From NCBI GenBank assembly GCA_000416005.1, contig KE356563.1, positions 52,229 through 59,013 on the forward strand: a stretch of DNA of 6,785 nt, in the 5' to 3' direction. The DNA is from Haloquadratum sp. J07HQX50 (GTDB taxonomy: Archaea; Halobacteriota; Halobacteria; Halobacteriales; Haloferacaceae). This document shows, one piece after another, positions 1 to 5,518 of this stretch; position 1 is the first letter of the stretch; each line of letters begins with the position of its first letter. The position numbers and the translations under genes were made by a program. The notes under the pieces are model-generated. The model was not told the DNA's origin, did no database searches, and worked only from the letters and a program-made list of their open reading frames with translations.

Positions 1-611
1 TTTCCCAGCAGCAGTCACTGGAACAACGTTGCCGAAACCAGTCGTGGTTAATGCAACAACAGAGTAGTACAATGCTGTGCCGTAGTTCGGGAAATCCGGA
101 TTCACTCCGGACTCAACTCCATAAATCGTGCCGGCGTGCAGATTCAGGATGACAAAAATCAGTACGAGTAGTTCGGCGACAGTGACTTGCCTCGCGGTTA
201 GGCTGTAATTGAAAAACGTATTATTCTCCAATCCAATCCGAACGAACCGAAGCACTCTGAGCACCTGGAGGCTTCTGAAAAACGCAAGCTGTCCCACGAC
301 TGGGACAAAGACATTCAAGAGTGTTGGGATGATAGACATCAAGTCGGCAAGTGAATAGAAGTTTGTAGCCTCATCGATAGGACTCTCCGCACAGTCTATC
401 CGAGAGAAATATTCGAACAGGAAGATCAGGGCAAGCCCAGACTCGATCGTGACGAGTTGGAGACGGTATGGATCTGAGATGGAATAGGTTCCAACGATAT
501 ATAATAACAAAAGACGATATTTAGCGTATACAGTAGATATGATGTCGCTCTTCCCCAGCGAGTATCGAGATCATTAATCAGTCTCCCAAACCACAGAGTT
601 GGGCGTCGCAT
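1..611 (-). pseudogene. Voltage-gated K+ channel (ion transport family), frameshifted and cut by the window edge
   Basis: Six-helix voltage-gated potassium channel, read on the minus strand and running off the left edge. The ATG at 611 opens a frame (MRRPTLWFGRLINDL...) with a cytoplasmic start and S1 (about residues 24-43, ending ISLEPIP). Near position 480 the reading continues in another frame: S2 (LVTIESGLALIFLFEYFSRI), S3 (LADLMSIIPTLLNVFVP), an S4 with a positive residue nearly every third position (FFRSLQVLRVLRFVRI), S5, then a pore helix and filter (ALTTTGFGNVVPVT). The first frame stops at 426. The second is closed upstream by stops at 571-576 and has no start of its own. One missing base near 480 would explain both. 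The filter GFGN is a recognised variant of TVGYG. An in-frame stop lies just upstream of the ATG, so 611 is the likely original start. A sequencing error cannot be excluded. The family call is firm; the inactivation is probable. Confidence 0.82.
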
Positions 612-700
612 GAATAAACCGAATCTACCCTAACTGCTGGTATCTGACCGAATATGATAAACATTTGCTAACAGCACGGTGGACACACAGCCGAGAGTGA

Positions 701-712
701 TGTGATATCACA
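701..712. promoter_or_regulatory. 12-bp perfect palindrome TGTGATATCACA upstream of the channel gene
   Basis: The dyad is exact over 12 bases and lies about 90 bases upstream of the channel start codon. It has the size and symmetry of a site for a dimeric winged-helix repressor. Nothing identifies the cognate protein, and one such palindrome can occur by chance in a region this long. Confidence 0.25.
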
Positions 713-1086
713 ATCAACACAGTCACTAATGCCGAAATCATCAGAGACTCAAGTCCCTTGAATATGAACTCATGAGCGGCGAGATCCACCAAGTCTGATT
801 GGATGTGTCAAAATCACCAACTCTGGGTGATCAAGCAAGCGATGTTCTTCGATACCTATGGCTCCGAAGATAGCTGACACCCCTCCTGCTGGCGATGATT
901 CACCACACGCATGTTCAGTTCCGAGACTCGCCGTTGTTGTCCTCTCGAATTGCGCTCAAGTCACGATGGCGGTGCGACCGATCTTATGATGTGCTGTCTG
1001 ACGATATGATGAGCAAGAGTGAGATGGCTTTCTACTGTGACAATCTCTCTTAAGTGCGAAGCACATGGCAAGACGGGCCGTTCTCC

Positions 1087-1458
1087 TCATTGACGTCGCA
1101 CTCGTCGAGAGTGAGTGCTTTGTTTCAGGACGCTCCTCGGATACAGCTCGACGCTGACACCGAAAGTTTCAGAAGCTGGTATCGGAATAGTAATTCCAAC
1201 GACACCCGCACGCTCGGCGAGGACCGCCGAATTCCTCACCGTGAACTCCCCTGCCTCGACGGTCACGACTGGCCCTGCGACTGCGTTGCCCTCAGCGCGC
1301 GTCTCCAGTCCCAGCCAGGAAAGGCCGACCGCTGGTGATGGGTCAACCCGCCTGGCACCCGCCATCGCCCCGCCCGGGTCAAGCGTGGATGTCGGTTGGA
1401 ATTCACACCCGAACGCACCGCAGCGTCCGTCGGTCGCTCCACAACGACTCAACGACAC
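1087..1458 (-). other. Unidentified GC-rich reading frame, possibly a gene remnant
   Basis: A 123-codon frame starting at a GTG. Its central part (about residues 50-105, with LETRAEGNAVAGPVV and VEAGEFTVRNSAVLAERAGV) uses codons ending mostly in G or C and is acidic to neutral, as expected of haloarchaeal coding sequence. The first 30 residues and the C-terminal tail (STHSRRVRRQ) look non-coding. A plus-strand frame of the same length covers nearly the same bases, so at least one of them is a shadow. I recognise no family, there is no clear TATA element or ribosome binding site, and the base composition differs from the flanks. It could be a fragment of an acquired gene, or simply an open frame in GC-rich DNA. 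Confidence 0.25.
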
Positions 1459-1511
1459 CGATCACACCACCAGCGGCGGATTTTGAGAAGAGCTACATTT
1501 CCAATTGCCGA

Positions 1512-1580
1512 ACGACCAGGGAATTGTGGTCTTCAACTCCATAGTTTGAGTGTTGGTCTCTGGTCGTGACAAACTCAAAC
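1512..1580. repeat. Two interleaved inverted repeats
   Basis: ACGACCAG (1512-1519) is the exact reverse complement of CTGGTCGT (1560-1567), and GTTTGAG (1544-1550) is the exact reverse complement of CTCAAAC (1574-1580). The two pairs interlock rather than nest, so they could not both form as simple hairpins. They may be the worn end of a mobile element or chance. No gene adjoins them. Confidence 0.25.
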
Positions 1581-1659
1581 TCGACGTGATTGCTGAATGA
1601 TTGGTGAATCGTGCGACGGGCTTCACCCTCGGTTTGACACGCAGAGCGTCTCATCATCA

Positions 1660-1678
1660 CGGAAATATCCGATTTCCG
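1660..1678. repeat. Perfect 7-bp inverted repeat, 5-base spacer
   Basis: CGGAAAT (1660-1666) and ATTTCCG (1672-1678) are exact reverse complements around ATCCG. It lies inside the gene-free stretch, with no adjacent gene end or start to give it a role. Confidence 0.25.
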
Positions 1679-1991
1679 AACAAAGCCGAGGCACTCGCCC
1701 TGTTCAGCCTGTAGAGTATTTGAGGGTTAGCTTGATGCAGCTAGAGTGCCTGTCAGGAATTTTAACTCTGGTGGGCACGGAGTGTCGTGGCGTGTTGTTC
1801 TTTCCAATTTAGATGCACGATCTATGTTTCATGTGTATCAATCTGTAATAGTGAGGAGTCAACTCTGCAATCAAGTCGGGTGCATTGTATTGAGTGTCGG
1901 TTCCCGGGGCGCTTGAAATTGTAGCATCTGAGTTGTGCTAACAGTGAAGACCCATCCGGGGAGAGGCGACTCCGTGAATTACCATCTGAAC

Positions 1992-2040
1992 GTGACTTCT
2001 CCCACGACTCAAGTCGTTGGCTTTCTCCTCGAATCTCTGT
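1992..2040 (-). mobile_element. Degenerate terminal stem-loop of an IS1341-type (IS200/IS605) element
   Basis: CCCACGACT (2001-2009) pairs with AGTCGTTGG (2012-2020) with a single mismatch, so only a loop of about four bases remains. On the minus strand it is flanked by GAGGAGAAAG and followed by AGAAGTCAC. A short subterminal hairpin of this kind is typical of the right end of haloarchaeal tnpB-only elements, where insertion ends are marked by hairpins rather than inverted repeats. It lies downstream of the tnpB relic in the correct orientation. The mismatch fits an element that is no longer mobile. In intact elements this end also forms the 3' part of the guide (omega) RNA, but here that is only a relic. 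Confidence 0.5.
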
Positions 2041-2109
2041 AACTACGTGATGGTGGATATATTGCACACGATGACGGTGGCTCAGAACTGTGGTTTGCTT
2101 GTGTGGTTA

Positions 2110-2359
2110 TTATTTCAACTCCTTGGAGTTCGACAAGGCGTCGGCAGCGAGGTTGCTCGCGGATTGGGCGAGGCTGGGTGGTTCTCCTCAGAGTTCGGTG
2201 CCCGTTCGTGGAGTGTGTTTTTGACTTTGACGAGGTGCGGTCGCTCCACACATACTCTGCGACGTGTTGGGCGGCTTATTAGAACTCCTCGAAGGTTTGG
2301 TCACCATCCGAGTGTTGTGACTCGGGGATATTGAGTTTGGCTTGGATGTTCCTGACCAT
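2110..2359 (-). pseudogene. tnpB: Decayed 5' part of tnpB (IS1341-type transposon-encoded RNA-guided nuclease)
   Basis: The minus strand from the ATG at 2359 reads MVRNIQAKLNIPESQ...TFEEF and then meets two stops in tandem (2276-2281). It continues in the same frame with AAQHVAEYVWSDRTSSKSK, shifts to TLHERA, and in a third frame gives SLAQSASNLAADALSNSKELK before two more stops near 2110. Read in order, these pieces match by memory the N-terminal region of haloarchaeal TnpB (an opening strand, then a helical segment with a YVWS-like motif, then a helix with NLAADALS). The RuvC-like catalytic domain and the zinc ribbon are absent: the element end is reached within about 120 bases, so most of the gene was deleted. 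It cannot make a functional nuclease. No tnpA is present. The assignment rests on recall of family features, not on alignment. Confidence 0.6.
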
Positions 2360-2573
2360 CCTTACCAGACCTGATAGGAAGGAGTAGAGCTATGTCATCG
2401 TTGTTTTTTCCGCAGGGAGTGGACCGTGCTGCGAGGTATGGCTTGATTCCCGAGTGTTGGCTTCCTCACCGAGTGCAAGCGTCGAAGTATTCTCCTTGAG
2501 TTCTGATGAGCTCAACCTGCGAGAGTGGGTTACCCTGACCCTAACCCAGAAGCAGAACAGGAAAATACAACGC

Positions 2574-2587
2574 TTTTATTCATATAA
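2574..2587 (+). promoter_or_regulatory. TATA-like element for the photolyase gene
   Basis: An AT-rich block (CTTTTATTCATATAA) is centred about 20-26 bases upstream of the GTG at 2603. This is the usual distance from an archaeal TATA element to the first base of a leaderless transcript. It supports the GTG as a possible start, or at least a transcription start close to it. Confidence 0.45.
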
Positions 2588-2602
2588 GAAGTCCTTCTAT
2601 AC

Positions 2603-4252
2603 GTGGCGCCTACTCTCCCAAACCCACCAGTGCCGGTCACTATCCCCTCACCCGAGGACTGCCTCAGAGAGAGGACAGCCGGTGCTAACGAATGCGGGGA
2701 AGGGAACATAACCGGTGCCGTGGTTTGGCACCGGGAGGAACTGCGAGTTCATGATCAAGGAGCCGTGACTGCTGCGACGAATGCAGCCGACGTCGTGCTT
2801 CCTCTGTTCATTTTTGACCCCGGATTCTATGGGGGTGATGGACTCGCTTGCGACAGCCGGATTCAATTCCTTCACGAGTGCTTGCGTGATTTGAGTGGTC
2901 AATATCAGACTCGAACTCAAGATGAGAGTGATGCTGACGATGGTGGACACCTCACCTACGCCTTTGGCGACCCAATTCCAATCTTAGATGCCTTCACCGA
3001 CGCCGGCTGGAAAGTATTCGCTGCACGGACACCAACTGGGCGATACGGTCTCAGCCGCGATAGGCAGGCGTCTAACGTAGGGGTTCGGTTCGTCTCAGGT
3101 GATGGGCTGCGTCGAGGAGTTGATCGGACACGGCACAAGTGGGGAGATCATGTCAAGTCGTGGTTCCAAAACGACCGCTACACGCCTTCCTTTGATACGA
3201 CTGTGATCACTGGTCACACGACTGGCGTAACTATCGATAAAGTTGAACAAGAATATCAGATGAGTCCGACAAAATCCCACGTTCCGAGGGGAGGACGAGA
3301 CGTTGCACGTGAGAAACTCGAGAAATTCGTTGGAGATATTCAATCATATCCCGGCAACATCTCTTCTCCACTTGACGCACGTGATGGATGCAGCGGGCTG
3401 TCGCCATACATTCGATTTGGGTGCGTTTCGACACGTGAAGTGTATCAGTATGTCCGTCAACACGCACAATCAGGCCGAGGTGTCGAGATGTTCACGTCAC
3501 GTCTATTCTGGAATCGACATTACAATCAGAAACTCGAAGACTGGCCAGGGTGGCTCGATACGGCAGTCAATCCGGTGCTCGAGGAATTCAACGCTGACCA
3601 ACATGACCCAGCACTGGTGACAGCGTGGAAACAAGGGAACACGGGGTATCCGATGGTCGATGCAGCGATGCGATGCCTGCGCAATACGGGATGGTTGAAC
3701 TTCCGGATGCGGGCAATGGGTGTGAGCGCATATTTCCACTTACTGCAACAACCGTGGTGGATTGGAGCCGACTGGTATCATCATCATCTCATCGACAGTG
3801 ATGCCGCTATCAACTACACACAATGGCAGTCACAGTGCGGACTCATTGGGAAGCCCGGGATCCGTCTCTACAATCCTCGTAAACAAGTCCGTGATCAAGA
3901 CCCCGAAGGTGAGTGGATCCGAAAGTGGGTGCCTGAACTCGAAGGGCTGCCAGCAGAGTACCTCCCGGCACCAGAAAAAACGCCTCTGAGTGTTCAACGG
4001 GAATCCGGTGTCATGATTGGATCTGAGCCACAAGCTGATTATCCACGCCCGGTTGTTGAGTACGAAACGGCGAAAGAACAATTTTGGCGCCGCTATGAGA
4101 GCCTCAAAGAGGAAGCTGCTGCCAAACTCGGTGAGGAAGAGATTGCCCGACGCGCATCGCTTTCGGGCGGCATCACTGGCGCGAAGGAGATTGCAAGAGA
4201 ATATGACGAGTCACACTCAATATCCACCCAGGTCGGATTGGCAGATTTCTGA
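2603..4252 (+). CDS. Photolyase/cryptochrome family flavoprotein
   Basis: Cytoplasmic FAD protein of the DNA photolyase/cryptochrome family. Photolyases use light to split UV-induced pyrimidine dimers; cryptochromes signal. The antenna domain (about residues 37-170) opens GAVVWHREELRVHDQGAV. The FAD-binding helical domain (about 255-480) has LSPYIRFGC (from L266), LFWNRHYNQKLEDWPGW (around W303), TGYPMVDAAMRCL, GWLNFRMRAMG (from G363), INYTQWQSQ (I403-Q411), RLYNPRKQ and GEWIRKWVPEL. By eye, N404 matches the FAD-contacting Asn378 of E. coli PhrB, and W385 and W408 match Trp359 and Trp382 of its electron-transfer chain. It has NFR where classical class I enzymes have HNR, and WQS where they have WQW, so it belongs to a distinct branch and repair activity is unproven. 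Length is 549 residues from the GTG at 2603. Homologues, as I recall them, begin at the equivalent of I36, so the first 35 residues are doubtful. The gene stands alone and converges with the small zinc-ribbon gene. Confidence 0.9.
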   Translation: MAPTLPNPPVPVTIPSPEDCLRERTAGANECGEGNITGAVVWHREELRVHDQGAVTAATNAADVVLPLFIFDPGFYGGDGLACDSRIQFLHECLRDLSGQYQTRTQDESDADDGGHLTYAFGDPIPILDAFTDAGWKVFAARTPTGRYGLSRDRQASNVGVRFVSGDGLRRGVDRTRHKWGDHVKSWFQNDRYTPSFDTTVITGHTTGVTIDKVEQEYQMSPTKSHVPRGGRDVAREKLEKFVGDIQSYPGNISSPLDARDGCSGLSPYIRFGCVSTREVYQYVRQHAQSGRGVEMFTSRLFWNRHYNQKLEDWPGWLDTAVNPVLEEFNADQHDPALVTAWKQGNTGYPMVDAAMRCLRNTGWLNFRMRAMGVSAYFHLLQQPWWIGADWYHHHLIDSDAAINYTQWQSQCGLIGKPGIRLYNPRKQVRDQDPEGEWIRKWVPELEGLPAEYLPAPEKTPLSVQRESGVMIGSEPQADYPRPVVEYETAKEQFWRRYESLKEEAAAKLGEEEIARRASLSGGITGAKEIAREYDESHSISTQVGLADF

Positions 4253-4453
4253 CCGGAACCGCACACCGAATCGATTTCAACTCACTCCTGCGGCGAGACC
4301 TATCCAGCGGCTTTAAAACCAATCACATCACCTAAAGATCCGCCGCCAACGCAGGGGCACACACAAAATTCTGCTTGGTTCATTCTTTATTGATTACGAT
4401 CTCTATCACTCTCGACTACATCACGTCTTGAGTCGCAGAAACGAGCCAAATCG

Positions 4454-4471
4454 ACGATACCGAGGTATCGT
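4454..4471. repeat. Perfect 8-bp inverted repeat between convergent genes
   Basis: ACGATACC (4454-4461) and GGTATCGT (4464-4471) are exact reverse complements separated by GA. The repeat lies between the ends of the photolyase gene (plus) and the zinc-ribbon gene (minus), about 37 bases beyond the latter's stop. It may help end transcription or be a protein site. The two-base spacer makes an RNA hairpin possible only if the innermost pairs open. No clear T tract follows. Confidence 0.3.
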
Positions 4472-4507
4472 GACCGGCACTGACGCCGACTACCTTCGAG
4501 GGCGCGC

Positions 4508-4642
4508 CTACAAATCTCGTTCACAGCCAATCGAGACGAGCTCAACTCCACACGAGTCACACTCGCCGCGTTCGTCTGCACGCCCTCCACACCCGGGACA
4601 CTCATACATCTCACATTCTGAAACATCCATCATTGGACGCAT
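4508..4642 (-). CDS. 44-residue CxxC small zinc-ribbon protein (rubrerythrin-like/DUF7129-like)
   Basis: A short minus-strand gene of 44 codons ending in TAG. It has two zinc knuckles: YECPGCGG (Y13-G20) and CDSCGVEL (C28-L35), giving the four ligands C15, C18, C28 and C31. Two further cysteines are C10 and C40. The spacing and the pattern Y-E-C-x-x-C-G ... C-x-x-C-G-x-E-L match the abundant small haloarchaeal zinc-finger proteins annotated as rubrerythrin-like or DUF7129. Their roles are mostly unknown; some such microproteins affect growth, biofilm or stress responses. The ATG at 4642 is chosen because a TATAAT element lies about 27 bases upstream, as for a leaderless message. In-frame ATGs at 4633, 4630 and 4609 are alternatives. 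A small ORF ends 25 bases upstream, so the two may be co-transcribed. No signal peptide or membrane segment is seen. The protein call is secure; the function is open. Confidence 0.8.
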   Translation of the reverse strand: MRPMMDVSECEMYECPGCGGRADERGECDSCGVELVSIGCERDL

Positions 4643-4666
4643 ATATTAATGTAAGCCAGAGAACTA

Positions 4667-4675
4667 ATTATATCT
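4667..4675 (-). promoter_or_regulatory. TATA-like element for the zinc-ribbon gene
   Basis: AGATATAAT on the minus strand is centred about 27 bases upstream of the ATG at 4642, the spacing expected for leaderless archaeal transcription. It overlaps the stop codon of the upstream ORF, so the zinc-ribbon gene could have its own promoter even if it is also read through from that ORF. Confidence 0.45.
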
Positions 4676-4886
4676 TTGGTAGTAACTCCAGTGGGGTGTT
4701 GATTATGAGTGTATCGTGGAGCAATACTACGTATTCTCTCAAAAGCGACGCTAACCATCCAATTGGAGCAAAGGATGCGGTTAGCCAGTAGTCTGTACCG
4801 CTCAGTTCTGTTATTTTCTGGAGGGAGTCGATGACACCAGCGAGCGGCATACTCTCGCTTCCCGATGGATCGACATCTGTGCGCAT
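4668..4886 (-). CDS. Small acidic hypothetical protein, weakly HalOD1-like
   Basis: A 72-residue reading from the ATG at 4886 (MRTDVDPSGSESMPLAGVID...); the same frame extends to an ATG at 4937. The shorter form is preferred because the extra residues are Cys/Lys/Phe-rich and unlike haloarchaeal protein, and because an AT-rich block at 4919-4933 could be a TATA element with a short leader. The segment MPLAGVIDSLQKITELSGTD, followed by SFAPIGWLASLL and a hydrophobic C-terminal strand, loosely follows the HalOD1 output domain (PL..VI..L....G.D, then L..I....L..L). Two residues seem missing in the middle and the match is by eye only. HalOD1 proteins are small haloarchaeal modules often found with regulators and small zinc-finger proteins. 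The ORF ends 25 bases before the zinc-ribbon gene, which supports a two-gene unit. It could also be a decayed gene or a chance frame. Confidence 0.4.
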   Translation of the reverse strand: MRTDVDPSGSESMPLAGVIDSLQKITELSGTDYWLTASFAPIGWLASLLREYVVLLHDTLIINTPLELLPKI

Positions 4887-5407
4887 ATCTTGAGGAGCAC
4901 TACCACAACTATCGAAAAACACTTTTTTACAACGCAAAGCCGTTGCTGCATGAGCGATACAGACTGGTGCTTGCTCCAGTTAATGACTATTACACGCAAT
5001 CAAATCACCATCTAATCGAACGACCACCAACCATCGCATGGGTAAGTTCACTTTGCGACCTGCCTGAAGCTCATCGTGCGGACCACTGAGCCAAACGCAG
5101 TCTCAGCAATGAAATATACATTGATATGACCGACTCAACTGTTGTGTGTCATTGGCTCCGATAGATACCAGCGTGCGAGTATAGAATTTCAGGATCTTTT
5201 CTCTCGTCTTCCGCTGTATGTCAGTAAGCATCTTAAAAAGTACTCTTTTATTCAGTCGGGTTCGAATATCACGTGTCAGTACAGTGGTATTATATGTGAC
5301 TCAGGACTCCCTCATAAACACACGTCCTCTCAGCGTTACGTCTGAATTGGTTGCACCGACAAGCGATAAAAAGAGGATCTAACGCTGACGAATTACCAAA
5401 TTAGGCC

Positions 5408-5436
5408 TGAGAACTCTCTATCCCGCTCAGTTCTTA
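5408..5436 (-). terminator. Possible terminator stem downstream of the TrmB-family gene
   Basis: TGAGAACT (5408-5415) pairs with AGTTCTTA (5429-5436) except for one G-T, giving an 8-bp stem with a 13-base loop. It lies some 80-110 bases beyond the stop at 5519. Archaeal termination relies more on T-rich tracts than on hairpins, and none is obvious, so this is weak. Confidence 0.2.
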
Positions 5437-5447
5437 ACTTAGACACT

Positions 5448-5472
5448 TATGTTTGGCAACTACTGAAACATA
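5448..5472 (-). terminator. Possible terminator stem, first beyond the TrmB-family gene
   Basis: TATGTTT (5448-5454) and AAACATA (5466-5472) are exact reverse complements with an 11-base loop, about 47 bases after the stop codon. The stem is AT-rich and lacks a following T tract, so the assignment is tentative. Confidence 0.25.
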
Positions 5473-5518
5473 GCTGTCAGTCGTACGGTTCAAGCACCGA
5501 TCTGTGGGGAGTCACCTC

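Larger units (their letters stand above)
612..1991. other. Long intergenic region without a supported gene
   Basis: This 1.4 kb stretch between the channel gene and the tnpB relic has only short open frames in all readings. A minus-strand open stretch at 770-955 reads like protein (it contains GVSAIFGAIGIEEHRLLDHP) but has no ATG and no recognisable family. A plus-strand 50-codon frame ending near 1053 is also unrecognised. Around 1140-1460 the sequence becomes clearly richer in G and C than its flanks. The region is probably made of decayed genes and mobile-element debris, which is inference from its context. Confidence 0.5.
4887..5518. other. Intergenic region without a supported gene
   Basis: No frame on either strand here has a recognisable motif. 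A plus-strand frame (4865-5089) and a minus-strand frame ending near 5105 (MLTDIQRKTREKILKFYTRT...) are basic, lack a family signature and overlap opposing open frames. The TrmB gene ends at its right side, and two possible terminator stems lie between 5408 and 5472. Confidence 0.45.

Noticed and set aside
1115..1486. Plus-strand 123-codon frame rich in Ser, Thr and Pro
   Set aside because: It lies opposite the minus-strand frame with better third-position composition, is not acidic, and has no domain or promoter; it reads like an antisense shadow.
1597..1812. Plus-strand 71-codon frame
   Set aside because: No family resemblance, mixed composition, no ribosome binding site or TATA element; it lies in debris.
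1850..1920. Possible TnpB zinc ribbon on the plus strand (CNSEE...HCIECRF)
   Set aside because: The tnpB relic is on the opposite strand, and the spacing and surrounding residues do not match the TnpB ribbon; judged coincidental.
2530..2550. Telomere-like CCCTGACCCTAACCC string
   Set aside because: Only about two units with a mismatch; no array and no biological context in an archaeon.
2454..2711. Plus-strand frame overlapping the photolyase start
   Set aside because: It overlaps the photolyase frame by over 100 bases, is basic and Ser-rich, and shows no domain.
4428..4649. Plus-strand 73-codon frame opposite the zinc-ribbon gene
   Set aside because: The opposite strand encodes a clear two-CxxC protein with a placed promoter, so this is its shadow.
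5259..5267. GGTTCGAAT, a tRNA T-loop-like string
   Set aside because: The flanking bases do not pair into a T arm, and no acceptor, D or anticodon arm is found around it.
5105..5302. Minus-strand frame with a basic helical look (MLTDIQRKTREKILKF...)
   Set aside because: Short, strongly basic for a haloarchaeon, without a family match, and overlapped by an open frame on the other strand.
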